Source: Cymodocea nodosa
Taxonomy: Eukaryota; Streptophyta; Magnoliopsida; Alismatales; Cymodoceaceae
NCBI GenBank assembly: GCA_036874045.1
Contig: CM072335.1
Span: 3,616,001-3,680,000 of the forward strand
DNA: 64,000 bases
Direction: 5' to 3'
The notes beneath the pieces were generated by a model. The model saw nothing but the letters and a program-made list of their open reading frames with translations. It was not told the origin of the DNA and searched no databases. The position numbers and the translations under genes were made by a program. Positions 49,601 to 63,231 of the stretch are shown here, in pieces; the first letter of the stretch is position 1; every line of letters begins with the position of its first letter.

Positions 49601-52521
49601 AATTATCCCAATGATGACCATAAAATCACATTTAACAAAAAAGAATTTGTTTAGAAGAACTTGAAACTTAATGCATCACACATTGGGTATTTACCTGAAA
49701 ATAGTTTCATCAACCACTGCATATGTTCTATGGAGACGCTCCTGTATGGTATTACTTTCTTTCTGAAGCTCACGGGTGTCATGTACTATTTTCTCTATCT
49801 CAGCATCTTGTTTCCAAATACTTTTACTTATTTCAGTAATCTGCTGAATGTATAATTTCCTAGATGGCACTTTCGGCATCCTTTCAAGATCAGCAGTAAG
49901 ATCAGAGAATTCCTTTTCTCTGGGAAAAATAGAAAATGATTCAAAAGCAGAATTACTTGCTATGACAAAATATGATAAAGTCTGTAGAAAATCAATGTTT
50001 AATTCTTAAAATATCTCATAAATCCCTCCAAACTTAAGAACTTACATTTGAATCCAAATGTTATTCCGGAAAACAAAACTCTTATGTGCTATTCGAACTA
50101 CTTCTAGACCAAGAAAAATGCCAAAGGCCAGCTTCTAAGAGTCTCTTATAGAAACTAACTTCTAAGCTAGATAGCCAAAAGTTTGACAAGTGAAAGATCT
50201 AATAGTTTATAATATATTATGAATAAAAAGGCAGACCTCGTACACATAATAGATTATGAATATGATTATAAAATTAAATGATATAAAAAACAGATACAAT
50301 GAGAACATTGGATTCTTCATCAAGGGTATGATTGGGAAAATAAATAAATAAAACCAATTCCAGGAAAAATAATAAAGCCAGCTTCTACTGGAAACAAGAT
50401 TGCTGAGAAGTTGAAAAGCAAACTAAGTTGGGTAATACCAAAATGTATAGCTTCTCCCAAAAGTGAAAATTTATATGTTTTTTGGATCTACTTTTGAAAA
50501 TTTGGAGCTTTACCAGAAACTAGAGATCAAAAGAAGTTCCAAATGTGACCTTAGATATGTATGCCATCAAGGGAGAAGATTTATAAAACAGTTTCAAATA
50601 ATGAAATTTTGTTGGCAGACCTTCCTTGACACATTTATGGCTCTCAAATTTAAAATAAATGACAGCATAGGATTTTTAAAAAATTTGATTCATTTTTCTA
50701 CTGTGATACCACTTACAATACTGAATTTCAACATTTCATCGATTAGTGTCTGTTTTCAAGCTTGCCAAAGTCAACATCTTCCCCATATTCTAATGATGAC
50801 TTATAGGTAGCATTTTGAATGTCTCACCTTTTACGAATTTCTGTGACCGTAGGCTCTATACACAGCTCAGCTTCTCTCAATTGTTCAAGTTTTCCTCTTA
50901 GCTCAGAGATTTCAGTGACTGCTGTTGGATCACAAGACAACATACCCTTCTCTGATTTCAAAATGTTATCCTTCCTGTTAAAAAGATTATTAGTAAGAGC
51001 AATCATTTTGGATAGCCTGCCATAGACGAAATAAAGGAATCCTCATGAAATAAATATTCAGTTTAATGAAATTTGTGGTTAATTTCAGATTGAAAAGGAC
51101 AGTAACTAAATTTCCTAAAAAGCTTAGTTCTCAGAAAATACAAAGCAGACATGACCTTTGCGTCAGAGAACATGAAACTCAAAAGTGCAGCTTTAGGCCT
51201 CAATAAAATCAAATATCCAGTTAGATAAAACATCAAAATTTATCTACAATTTTCATTAATAAAATCATTATAAACTAGATTATTTACATGATGACTAATA
51301 ATTTATGAGCCATGTCCATGTGAGTTGCTCTGTTGGCTGTTGGAAACAAGGCACAGAAGTGGACTGTGACAAAAAAGTTCCCGATTCATACTTTTCAGCA
51401 CTACTTATATGAGGCAATCTAGTTTAACTTCAATTTAGGTTCAAAATATGAATGGGGTTTTAATTGATTCCAAGTGAATACGAGATCACCATCAAAAATG
51501 TATTTGAATGAACATTAAAGTTTAGATATCTGTTCCCAAATTTATTCAACTTCAGCCACATGATCCTTGCAGGGTATGTTTAGTTAGGTGCTAACAAATG
51601 TGGCACATGCCTCTACCAACTACTTTATTTTAATGAACCATGAAACCATATATCATGGAGAGAGAAAAGTCATCCATAAATCCTACCATGAGGAATCCTC
51701 TCTAGTGTGATACGGATTTCTTTCTTCAACTTGACTGCAATCTTCCATATTTAAACCAATTGGACGACGATCATCAGTTATGGCTTCACTCTTTCTCTCA
51801 ATTTGTATAACTTCACCGTAATTTTGTGATCCCTGAAGAAATTTGGTATGCCTAGCACAAGTAAGAGTCTTCCATATTCTCGCAGGTGACATTAGTAAAC
51901 ACCAAAAAACACTTTATTGTTTACCATGAAGTCTTCAACGGATGGATCAGGATCCTCGACAACTCCCTTCTCTGAGGAGACCACTTTCTGACTGCTCTTT
52001 TTTCCTTCTACACCGTTACTCCTCTCATCATCTTCGCTACACGAATTCTTTCTTTCGTACAACTCCGATAACCTCTCCACCAAAAACTTCACCAGCTTGT
52101 ACGAATCCTCTGCCGAGGGGTACAGGAACTGCCTCAATCAACAGACATTCTTCTCTGTAAGAACGTTGCCGCAGAACACAATATAGATCACCACCTCAAC
52201 AGCACATAAAGCCGTCCCTTACGGAACAACTACCAGAAAAGCCAAATCCCATACCTGGTGGAAACTGAGTTCTCCCCCCTTGTACCCGGCTGAGATGACG
52301 GCGGATGCGGCGTCGGAGCAGACCTTCACCCGCTCCGCCGTGGAGTCAGGAAGCGAGACAGGGAGCGGAGGGGCAGAACCGTCGAGGATGCGGAGGGACT
52401 GGGAGAATATGGCGAAGAGTGAAGACCGGTCAAGGTCCTTTGACGACCTGACGCCAGTGGGGATGGAGATCCCCGAGCTCTCTAGGGAGCTCAGGAGTAT
52501 GTCCTTGCCCTCGGCGTCCAT
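46640..52521 (-). CDS. CCDC22: CCDC22-like coiled-coil protein, 6 recognisable exons
   Basis: Minus-strand exons: 52255-52521, 51925-52128, 51687-51868, 50828-51016, 49695-49919, 46640-46889, joining to 438 codons plus stop. The N-terminus (MDAEGKDILLSSLESSGISI, then LPDSTAERVKVCSDAAS and YPSAEDSYKLVKFLVERL) is the calponin-homology-like NN domain of CCDC22. The C-terminal half is coiled coil, with KLYIQQITEISK, KIVHDTRELQKE, RTYAVVDETIF and DPVRRQAYRLLTSIH, which match the conserved CCDC22 core. In animals CCDC22 works with CCDC93 and COMMD proteins (CCC complex) in endosomal recycling; the plant role is inferred. The intron between exons 2 and 3 would be only 56 bases, and the coiled-coil part expected between exons 3 and 4 was not found. 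Exon 3 is therefore the least certain. ATG at 52521 is the first in frame. Confidence 0.82.
47101..48850 (+). mobile_element. Truncated Ty1/Copia-like retrotransposon (LTR plus gag part) in the last intron
   Basis: A 139-bp LTR-like unit at 47101-47239 begins TGTTAG and ends CTAACA. It is directly followed by tggtatttgagcacca, close to the usual Copia primer-binding site tggtatcagagc. Downstream, an ATG at 47877 opens a gag-like start (LNGKNYRLLAQSFETIV). Further gag pieces in several frames end in a zinc-knuckle remnant CQHCGKIGHHLEKY at about 48597-48638, where the final Cys is Tyr and a stop follows. A 32-bp direct duplication (48441-48504) breaks the frame. No protease, integrase, RT or 3' LTR was found. 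It sits antisense to the host CCDC22-like gene. Confidence 0.75.
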
Positions 52522-54754
52522 GGAGCGCAAGGAGTTGCAGGGTGCGCTGGTCGTTCGGGTGGGATGAATGGGCCGGCGGTCCGTGGTCAGTGTGGTCTGT
52601 CGATATATATTAATTTAAAATTCATTAGATATATATTTTTATAAAAATATTGATTTACTATATATATAATATTTAAAGTCTAGATTTATAAAGATATAAA
52701 TATCTAAAACTACTTTTACCGCTAAACAAATTCTAACCTCTCCTGTCCAAAAATTTCACCTAACTTCGTCTAGTGTCGTGAGCTTCGCGACTTCCGTCCA
52801 CTACGATTGATGCAGACACGATCGTTGTGACCGATGTTGCTTCATTTCTTTTTGCAACTTCTGCCTGCTACGCTTGTTGCTCCACTTTTTAGACACGATC
52901 GATTTAAATCTTAAAATACTTATTGGGATCGTGCACACAGGTGAGTCTTCATTACGAGCTTGGTTATTATTGTTGGAGATGAAGTTTTTCTTTTATGTGT
53001 TTCTTTTCACTCTTTTTTTTTTTTTTTTTAACTAGTTGGCGTGAATTTGTTAATTTGTCAACAATCTTACATTTTAGTTATATTATTGATTTTGTAATAT
53101 TTGAATTAAGATGTATTTATATTTTTTAAATATTATTTGTAATAATTAATTAAATTATTTATACTGTTAGACAAATATATCATTTATCTTATTATTATTA
53201 TTGATTGATGTGCTTCTTTTTTCTTTTCTATTGTGTACCAACTTTCTATTAAAATTTTTATTTTCCTTTTCATTAGATTTTTCTTTTTTTTGTTAAAATT
53301 TTTCATTGTGCACTAATAATCCCTTTGTAATTAATTGCCACCACTTAGTTTAGAATCATGAACAAATTGTCTGATAAATTAAAGTAAGGTGATGATGTAT
53401 ATCTTAGACAACACACGTGCTATAATGGACGAGATAAAAGGTTGCAAACCTATGAGGATGAAATCTCATTCTAAAAGTTTTTGTGATTTTGAAAGATTTA
53501 ATTACAAGAGAATTAAGAATAGAGAATTCTCCTTTTTCTTTTTTTTTGACTAACTCTTTCTTTAATTTAAAAAACACAGGCTTTGTTTTTATATCAGATA
53601 AAAATATTTTTTATTATTTTTCCCTCTTCAAAAAAAAAATAATTTGAATATAAAAGAAAGTTCACACTTTTTTAGAATTCGACCGTCTTTATGTTATTTT
53701 GTATTGCATAATTTCTTTGCTTGTGGGATTGTTTTCTCGATGAACGTCATTCAACTCCTCTACCCCATGTACATTGTTGAATTAGCAAGAGAACTATGTA
53801 ATTCATGGAAGTAGTGTAATTTATAAGAGAACATGAGAATTGCATCCGAGATGGAGAAAAAAAAAAAAATATAAGGTGTAGAAAGTATGAGCTTTGTAAG
53901 AGGTAAGAGAAAGACAACGTGCAAGAGGCATTCGCATGAGAAGATATTGGCAGAAAAAAGAACCATCTGCATTGCTAATCAGGTTAAAAAAATTTCAACC
54001 ACATTTGGTTGAAGGTACTCCTGATTCCATTTGTTTATGAAGTCGAAATCTAGCTCTCATGCTCGAGAGTAGCCTCAACGGTGACAACGAGATTACAAGA
54101 GTTACATTTGTGTTTCCATGGAGGTTAGTTTAGTTTTGTTTTATATAAAATGTGTGTGTGTTTTTTGATAAATTAAGGAATAAGTGCAAGGGTTGACGAG
54201 GGTTTTTGCACAAAAAAAAGGTTAAGACTTAAGAGCTGCTACGCTCAGATGAATTGATTTTCAACATTTATTTATGGTAACTGACGTTTGACATCACATT
54301 TAATACTGGTTTCGTTACAAGTACTTTATAATTGTTTGTGTAATAATTTCCAGTAACGATTATATTTTACAGATGGAAAGAAACCATATAAGGGCAAAAA
54401 CGTAACTTCACCGCTAGGATCGATCACTTTTTTTTCCATTCCTACCCATCGCCGTCTTTTCTTCGCGGAGAGATCGTGGCCGACACCATTCAACCTCATT
54501 TTCCATCTCGAGGTGACCAAAAACACACCGGTCTCGGGCCCCGGCGCCGGGACGGATCGGGACCTGCCCCCGTTGCGGTCCCCACTAACGGTTCTCCGAT
54601 CGGATCTTTAAGTAGAGAAATTGTAGCTTCTCTTGCACGGAATCTTCAATCTCAGACGATATCTGCGTTCTTCTGAGGTGGAGGATACTTTAGTATCTGG
54701 ATTCGGGTGTTTTCGTTTCTCGAGGGAGCTGTCTTTGGTCGCCCTGTGGCAATA
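52522..54754. other. Shared intergenic region of two divergent genes
   Basis: 2.2 kb between the starts of the CCDC22-like (-) and PGAP1-like (+) genes. Near both ends it is GC-rich (5' UTR-like). The centre is AT-rich with T and A tracts. The region about 54400-54754 is the probable leader of the PGAP1-like gene; its 66-codon frame from 54476 begins at GTG, not ATG. No TATA box stands out. Confidence 0.45.
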
Positions 54755-57700
54755 ATGGGGTTCAAGGCGAAATGTAGAGTAGCCGCAGTGGTAGTTTCCA
54801 CTGCTTTTGTGGGTCTTGCGGTTCTATACGGTCTACTGACGCCGGCGCCTAGTGGCTGCATCATGACGTACATGTATCCAACGTACGTGCCGATCTCTAT
54901 GAGCACAAGGTCGTCCTATGATAAGTACGGGTTGTTTTTGTATCATGAGGGGTGGAAGAAGATCGATTTTGGAGAGCATTTGAAGAAGTTGAATGGTGTT
55001 CCTATTATGTTTATACCTGGGAATGGTGGCAGCTACAAACAGGTACTGTTCCTCTCGTCTGTTATGCGGGAATTTGTAGTTGGCGGTTTTTAGTAGTTGA
55101 CTTTGTGTTGTTAGAGTGGATTTAGCTGAAAAGAGAACTTGTTCTCCCTCAGTCTCGATCAAGGTTCCGGAAATTGGAAGTTGTAATTGGATTGGATAAA
55201 GGATTGATTAGTAACTATACCACGATCAACGATTAATTGGTCTTGTATTTTAATCAATTTTAAATTATATACAGATATATATTGCGTGCAAAAATATATA
55301 AAATTGATATAATAAATTTAAAATTATTATTTGATAATTTATCAAAAAAGATAGAATTTAGATGTAAAAAAAATCAATCCAGTATTCAGTGAGTACTCAG
55401 CCAAATTACTCGGCATTAATCTGTGAGTAATTAATCAATTAATTTTCAAGATTTTAATCAACTGATTTACACTAATTGGATTGGTTGCTTTACCTATTTA
55501 AGTAATTGGTCTAAATAACCAAAAAATGGGCCGATTTTCTAAACAGTGGTCTGGACATACAACTAGTTTGAAGTTCTGAACACAAACCTGATTTTTGTCC
55601 GCTGAAGCTTAGGTACTTCTGAATTGTGAAACTTATAAAAATGAGCGAAGGAAACTTACAGTCTAATTTGCATGCTTTGCTTCCCCACACTAGAAAATTG
55701 GGGTATGGTAAAAACTAATAAAACTGTAGACTTGGTTGAATAACTTATTGACAATGGAGAATTTGATCTACTAGCTTGCAAGGAGACTTTTCCTATTTTC
55801 ACTCGTATTCTCCAATTCCAACCCCTTTCCTGTTGGCTTGAACAAGATATCTGTCAATTTTGGAAATAGGTACAGACTTTTCATTCGTCAAAACAAGGCT
55901 TCTCCCTAATTACATACATCATGAATCTTTTGTGTCCTGCATTGTCTTGTGGAACCACAAATATCCTAGCATTCCACATATTTGAGTTTACTCTTTCACC
56001 AAAGTTTGCCTTGTATTGTGAAGGAGTCCCTTTCCCTTTTCTTCCGTTAACTAAATCACAAATGAAATGGGCAGCCTATGAAGGCTCTAATTACACATTC
56101 AATGGATTGTATAGTTGAAAGATTTCCATCAATTCAAACCTTTGAATTTGACCTTATCAAACTAGCTTTTTTAAATCATATGTTTATGTTCCTAGGCTTC
56201 TCTTTCTTCTACTTAGTGGGTAGCTTCCCTTCTCTCAGTTTAGCTAATTTACCTATGGAATTTGGGGATCTAATTGCCATTTCTTGGCTTTTAATCTGCC
56301 TTTGACCATCAAATGGGATTTTCATAACTCTTTTTCTTTAAAAAAGGGGGGCCCCTTTTGGAAATGATGTAAATCTATGCTTCATACAAGAGTGCTTCAT
56401 ATAACTATATCTTTAGAATCAAGAATTTTCTTTGGAAATCTGCTTGAACTCAATCACTTGTTATTCATATGTTTTCCATTTTCCCAATAATTGATTATTG
56501 TTGCCATGGGAACTTTACATTATAAGCTCGTAATCTCACCTTCATAATCAGGCTATGCTATACATTATTTGTAATCTCACCTTGATAATTAGGCTATGCT
56601 ATACCAACAGATCTTTGCACTAGTAAATTCTTCCTAACTAAGGCTTTGTCTTGGGGCCATCCTAGATTCTTTTTTCTCCTGTTTACATGAAATCATAGAA
56701 GGTTTGCAAACCCATCTTTCCTTTGATAGCTTTTTATGAAGTCACAACAGGATCCAAAGCTTGCTATCTAAGAATAGCTCCACGGATCTTTGGAAATGTT
56801 TGATGTTTCTTGAGGCTTCTTTAGAGATCATGAAGTCTTATTTTGCTTGGAGATTATGATTTTTGATCCTTTCTTCTGGACTAGAAGTGTTTTGCCGAGC
56901 ATCTAGCTTTCCACACTTGCTAGCCTCACCAAGAATACTGATAGGTGAGATGGGGCTTCAGTTGTCCCTAATTGGTGGAATGTATTTCATTGACCTTGGA
57001 GTATTAGCCAATTTGGTACATCAGTACATGTTTCTATGCTCATTCCAATATTGTCCAACTTTGCTAAAGTGGTAAAGGGAGCATATATTGTAGCAATTGC
57101 AATTATGGTATAAATGAATGGTGTGCAACAATGTGTCTTTTCAAGAAACATAAATATTGAAGATCTTAAAACACTAGGGTACCCAATTTGAAGGAATTTT
57201 TGCCAAGAGGACAAATCCAGCCTTAGGTGCCTCCACACAGGCTTTGGGTAACTAAATATGAACATGCAACATCTACTTCATTCTTCTGTTGGGCTGATGG
57301 CATGATAAACATAGTGGTATTTGACTAGGACAAGGAAGCAATTCAAATTTGGATTAGTAGAGGGAGCACCATTCTTCAAAACTTTTCTTGCCATATAAGT
57401 GATTGCATTAACATGGTTACACTTAATCATTCCTTCTAGATTCATATAGAGGTCCGCCAAACAAAAATAGGCTTTTTTTCTTGCAGATTTATATTTTTCT
57501 TTGAGAGAGAAAAAGATGAATCATTAAAGAAAATAAGATAATCCATGAATTAAGCAGTCTTATCAAGAAGACAAGACCAAGAAAGGAGGAGCCCAAAAAT
57601 GAAACAACCACTTAGCTTTGATCATAAAATTCTTCAAATAACCTAACTAGCCAGGGCCTCCCAGTTGACAAGGATTGGGTCAATCATGTCAACCAGTTTG

Positions 57701-60700
57701 AAAAGCAGAGAACAGGTTTGCTTGGCAATTACACAATTGAAGACCTGATGTGGGATATCCACCCCTTCTATACCATAGAGAGAGCATTTAGTATCACTGT
57801 TCCTAATCCACCTGGTCCTGTAGGATTTTGTGAGGAGCCTGCCATGCATAAGCAGCCACAGGAAACACCAAACCTTTGTGGGAGATTTAGCCTTCCAAAT
57901 AAATTGGAATAGCACCATTTTCCCTGTTGAACATCATGTTTTTCCAAAACCCAGGTGTAACAACTACTCACAGAATAACAACCAGAAGCCTGCAAAGACC
58001 ACACCATTCTATCCCTCATTTCCCCTGTGGAAAATTGTCTGTCAAGATTCAAGATATGTAGAAGCTGAGTCACTTTGCCAATCTCAATATCTCTAAGGTT
58101 TCACCTTAGGTTAAGATTCCAGGTCCGATTCTCACAACTGGCCAAAATATTTTCACTAACTTTGCTCCAAGGATTTCTTGCCAAGGCAAAAGTGACATTG
58201 AAAATCATCAGCCAAGACCACCTGCAGCCAACAATCCAACCAAAAACAATTACCATCCTCTATGGTCTATACTCACCATAGTATTAGAGGAAACCAGCTC
58301 CTTGAACACAGAGCAAGTCTTCCAAAACAGGAGAGTTTGCAACTCGACTTAGAATCTTGCTGTTTCCATACTTACCAGAGATGATATCTTACAAATGTAA
58401 ATCTTCCTGCAAAGACCATCTGTAGTACCATTTGCATAATAAAGCAGCATTAAATGTGTGAAGAAGATCCTTAACAACCCCCAACCCCTTTTATTCACTG
58501 GCAAGCAAACCTTCTTCCAGCCAGTTAAGTGAAATTTCTTTCTCCATGACTTTGCCAAACCTATCTCTTGAAATTTTTTTCTAGAGTCCTGATAATCCCC
58601 TTTGTGATAGCAAACATTGATATATAAAATACTGGTATACTGTTGAGCACACCATTAAAAAGAGTAATCTGTCCCCTAAAGCTTAGCAACTTGGAAGACT
58701 AATACTCCAATCTCTTAGTGACCTTGTCAACTAAGCACTGCCAATCAAAAGCTTCTGGCTTCCTCCATGAGAGAGGGAGACCATAATAGTTCATCATTGA
58801 TAAATCCAACCTGTAGTTCATTTTAGAGGATAACATCTTGGCTTCATTCTGATCAACATTAATTCCTAGAACTGCCCTTTTACTGAAATTCACATTGACA
58901 CCTGAAATCAACCTAAAAATATGGAGAATGAAGTCAAGCTTGTTCACCTGAACCTGTGATGCTTCCAAAAAGGATGATGTACCATCCACATATTGTAACA
59001 CAGCCACCTGAACCCTATCTTTCCCCACCATCCAATCTTGAAACCAACCCACCGACATAGCTTGCTGAAATGTAAATGACAGCATATTAACCCAACGTCA
59101 AACAGAAGAGGGGAGAAGGGTTTCCCTGTCTAACTCCTCTTCCAAAGTTGAAGAAGGAACCTCGCTTGCCATTGACCAAAACATTGCTCTTGGTAGAGCA
59201 AACAATATTTTTAACCCAAGCAATCCACTTATCAGGGAAGTTAAAGGATTTCTGCAGCTTCAAGGGGGACCGTGGTCTATGGTATCAAGCACCTTTTTCA
59301 AATCAACTTTGCACAGTAGACTCTATTTGTGGTTGCCTTTACAAGCAGTGATCAACTTGAGGGCTGCTACAAGGCCATCTGCCAAACTCCTCAGGATAAA
59401 TGCTGTTTGGAATGAATGAATCAGCTTATGAGCCACACACAGAAGTCTCTTTGTCAAGACGTTAGTGATAATCTACAAGCTAGTATTCATCTGGCTAATT
59501 GGTCTAAATTCATTAACATCTTCAACTCCTTCCTTTTTGGGGATCAAAAACACTGAAAGTTTGATCAAAAACCAAAATTCATTAACACCTTGTTATTAAA
59601 GATTAATTCTCTCTTGCCATCCCAAATTAGTTTCCATTGGAGATGCAAATGAAAAAGGACAATGGAAATAACATAAATCTTACAGTTAATTACAAACAAA
59701 ATGTTTATGGTTCTAATCTTAATTTGGTGTACAAAGAGTACATAATCATACTTCTATTTGGGTAATTCTCTTGCTTCATGTTGGAATTACATCATTGTGA
59801 TAACAAATAGAATGACATCAATTAGATGTGCTAATTCACTAGATTTTGTGTAAAGGGTAATAGGAGTGAAGGGTGAATATAGAACATAGGTTTTGGCCAG
59901 GTCGTTCCATTTCATTAAAGGAAATCTTGGCCAAAAATTAGTTAATCATGATCAGGGAATTTTTTTGATAAAAAAACATTGAGAGGCCAACAGAAAGTTG
60001 CTAATACAAAAATGCTAGGGATTATTTAAGAATAAAAAACTTAAGAGTTTATAGGATGATTACTCAAAAAATGCATAATTTATTGATTTGATGCAGTATT
60101 TCATCATTCTTCCTATATTTGTGTGTTTTCCTTGTCCTTGTTCAACTTTATTTAATGTAAATCTTTTAAAGTTGTTTGGTTTTTACGATCAAATCATCAC
60201 ATGTTATTAGCATTTTGCTAGTTTTGTTGTATGGAAGTTATAAATGGAATCTCAACTTGAAAAGTGTCACAATTATTTAATTTATATCAATTTTTTAAAT
60301 CTGTTCTATGATTTATATGAATTATACATAATTTCTATAAATAATAAAAAATTGCAAATGATCTTATAAGTTTCTTGTCTTGTTTCTTTCATGACATTTG
60401 TCAATGCCTGCAAAATATGCCTTCAGCTATAGTTTCATGCCTGGTATCAGGTTGCATTACTTGATCCACTTTTTGAACCTTTCAGGTGCGTTCTTTGGCA
60501 GCAGAATCTTCTAGGGCTTTCCAAGGAGGTCCACCCAAGCTGAAATTTTACAGAGAATCTCTTTTCTTTGAGGGAATGAATAGTGCACTGGAAGATGCAG
60601 GTGGCTTTTCTTTGCCTAATCAATACAGTAAAATGCTCGATTGGTTTGCTGTAGATCTTGAAGGTGAACATTCAGCCATGGATGGCCGAATAGTAGAAGA

Positions 60701-63231
60701 GCATGCTGAGTATGTTGTGCATGCTATCCACAAGGTAATTTTCACATAGATTCGTCAAATTTATGAGGTATTATTAAATGATCTAATTTTCCTTAATTTT
60801 TTAAATTCTACACCTATATAAATATATTTTTTAATAAATATCTGACATATCAATATTAATCAATATCTTTGAATGCCATCTTTCTAAACCCTTTTCAAGT
60901 TTGCTTTTTTTTCATCGTGTAAGCAAAATGTATTTGTGAATATCTTAGTACTTAATTGTAATCAATATCCTTGAATGCCATCTTTCTAAACCCTTTTCAA
61001 GTTTGCTTTTTTTTCATCGTGTAAGCAAAATGTATTTGTGAATATCTTAGTACTTAATTGTTAGACTGTATCATGTGAAAATATGAACTAGAAGACAATT
61101 ACTAGATACACAAAAATCTATTGCTGGAAACCATTTGTTACCTTTTGGGTTTGTTTCCTATCTAAGTACCCTTTCTTGATTACATTGAAGGACTGTTTGG
61201 TCCAGATTGTGGGGTGGTTGATTATGAAATTGTGCAATTATGACTATAGTTTGAAAGAAATGCATTTGTGACTATAATTTGGTTGATCATGTACAAGGAC
61301 TTTGTGAGGGATTTTATGATCACAATTATTAAGTTTTTATTTGACTATTAGATTATGTCTCGGACTATGCAGATTGTCTTCTATCATAGCATGTGTTTTT
61401 GTAAAATCAATGTACAATTTAGACAAGCACAATTTGAACTAGATAAGACAATAAATAGATTAATAAATTTCTGTCAATTTGTTTTCCAACAAAGAAGATT
61501 ATGAATAGTACTTATAAAAGTACCTACAGTCAACATAATATTTAACACCTCACACGGTGTACATAATCTTGATTATGTATAATCAACCCTTTCTAACATC
61601 TGAATCAGATGAGGCCTTTAGAGTCTCCCTGCAGCCTTTTCCCTGCATCAAAATTCTATTACTTAGTTGTAGTATGTCGAACTTCCAATAATAGATGACG
61701 GGACATCTTCAAATATTAGCCCTGATAATTGTTGTATCAGCTTGCAATCCTTAGCTAAGGGAATATCCTGCGTACCTGTAAAAATAATGCTAAGGGAATA
61801 TTTAATTATTCCATTAGCTAAGGGATTTAAATTTCTAAAGTTGCTGTTAGAGGATATATTGTTGATGTACTAGGTCATGAAACTGATGCATATAGATCTC
61901 AAAATGCTTGAGTAAATGGAGAAATAGATGGTACACACAGTCAACTTCAGAAGGTTTGCCAATAGTGTTTGAATTGATTTGGAATTACAAGAACACTGAA
62001 GAATTGGAAATGTCAATCTGTGTGCATCTGCTGTTGAGAAGAGGTTTCTTTTACATTTTTCATTCATGTTTAATGTTCGGTATTTGTTTGCTTCATTCTA
62101 TAATTGTTTGACTGATGTGCCAGAATTTTCTGTTCTTTTTCATAGGTACTGGATCAATACAAAGAATCCAGGGATGCTTTGTCTAAGGAAGGTGGTGATA
62201 TATCTGGAAACTTACCTACCAGTGTAATATTAGTGGGTCATTCTATGGGTGGTTTTGTTGCTAGAGCTGCTGTTGTCCACCCACACTTGAGAAAGCAAGC
62301 AGTCGAAACTATCCTTACTCTTTCTACTCCACACCAGTAAGTTTTGGTTTATCATGTCCTATAATCTGTGCCATGGTTCATGTAACTTTTCTTGTCAAAT
62401 TTGTATTACTTGTCCAGGTCACCCCCTCTTGCATTGCAGCCATCACTGGGTCACTACTATTCACAAGTAAATATGGACTGGAAAAGGGGGTATGAAATAC
62501 AACCTAACCATGCTGGCCAGTTTGCGTCTGGTCCAAAACTTTCCAATGTCATCGTTGTGTCAATTTCTGGCGGTATCAATGACTACCAGGTTTTTTTACA
62601 GGATCTAAGTTCTTCTAAGATGTGATAGTATTGCCATTTTTAGATACATGTCATGATTGACTGTTTTATGCTGCTCGAAAAAATGCTTGAAATTGTTTTA
62701 CAGTTGAAGTCAGGTTAAAATGCACAAAATTTTCATCAGTCATCTTTTCAAGCCTTTATTGCTCAAATCATATCCAAGTTCCAGTAATGAATGAATTGAA
62801 CGCTATAGCTACAATTAATTTTTTCCTCATCTCCAGGTACGAACGAAATTGTCATCCTTGGATGGAATTGTTCCAGCTAGTCATGGTTTCATGTTAAGTA
62901 GCTCAGGCACAAAGAATGCATGGGTGTCCGTGGACCATCAATCAATTCTGTGGTGTAATCAGCTTGTTGTGCAGGTATGACTTGCTAATGTCTCATATTC
63001 ATACAAAAAAGCCAGACCTTGTACTTTATTCTTACTGAATTTCCATTTGTCCTAATTTTTTCCAGATATCACACACGTTATTGTCTATGATAAACCCTGA
63101 AACTGGGCAATCACATCCAAGCACACAAAGAAGGCTTCTTATATTCACTCAAATGCTCCAAAGTGGTGTACCACGTGGACTTAATTGGAACAAGGATGTA
63201 TATCCTAGCGACATGTTTCAACCCGCTGCTG
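54755..63231 (+). CDS. PGAP1: PGAP1-like GPI inositol-deacylase, 5' part, cut by the window edge
   Basis: Exons: 54755-55042, 60486-60734, 62146-62336, 62418-62589, 62837-62974, 63066-63231, giving 401 codons and one base. Later exons lie beyond 64000 or were not recognised in 63232-64000. Residues about 8-29 are a membrane anchor, followed by the luminal lipase domain. MFIPGNGGSYKQVRS (about 84-98) is a family motif. VGHSMGGF (about 209-216) holds the nucleophile Ser212 of the alpha/beta-hydrolase fold. STPH near 239-242 and SISGGINDYQ near 291-300 are also typical. The enzyme removes the inositol acyl chain from GPI anchors in the ER, which aids export of GPI-anchored proteins. ATG at 54755 puts the anchor at the N-terminus as expected. 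Plant members are, from memory, about 1,100 residues, so well over half the protein is outside. Intron 1 (5.4 kb) carries a broken LINE. Confidence 0.92.
55100..57599. other. Left part of PGAP1 intron 1, unidentified repeats
   Basis: No PGAP1 exon was seen. ORFs at 55921-56305 (+) and 56987-57460 (-) are short, in changing frames, and match nothing I recognise; they may be transposon debris. A duplicated phrase of about 40 bases (taatctcacctt, with aggctatgctatac after it) occurs near 56530 and 56572. Confidence 0.35.
57600..59570 (-). mobile_element. 5'-truncated, broken LINE (L1-type) in PGAP1 intron 1
   Basis: Reading the minus strand from right to left, parts of a non-LTR ORF2 appear in order. 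RT pieces around 59100-59560 include LKKVLDTIDHGPP-like and PDKWIAWVK-like text. The RT centre follows at 58699-59085. A piece at 58349-58558 (KKFHLTGWKKVCLP) is next. Last comes a zf-RVT-type C-terminus at 57643-58073 (IWKAKSPTKVWCFLWLLMHG, with NCVIAK after it). The catalytic YADD motif reads YVDG at 58981-58992. Frames shift repeatedly. The endonuclease half is missing, as is usual for 5'-truncated LINEs. It is antisense to PGAP1. Confidence 0.85.
60859..61062 (+). repeat. 102-bp direct tandem duplication in PGAP1 intron 2
   Basis: Two adjacent copies, 60859-60960 and 60961-61062, each starting atcaatat and containing ttgaatgccatctttctaaa and catcgtgtaagcaaaatg. They differ at about two positions. 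No coding content. Confidence 0.92.
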
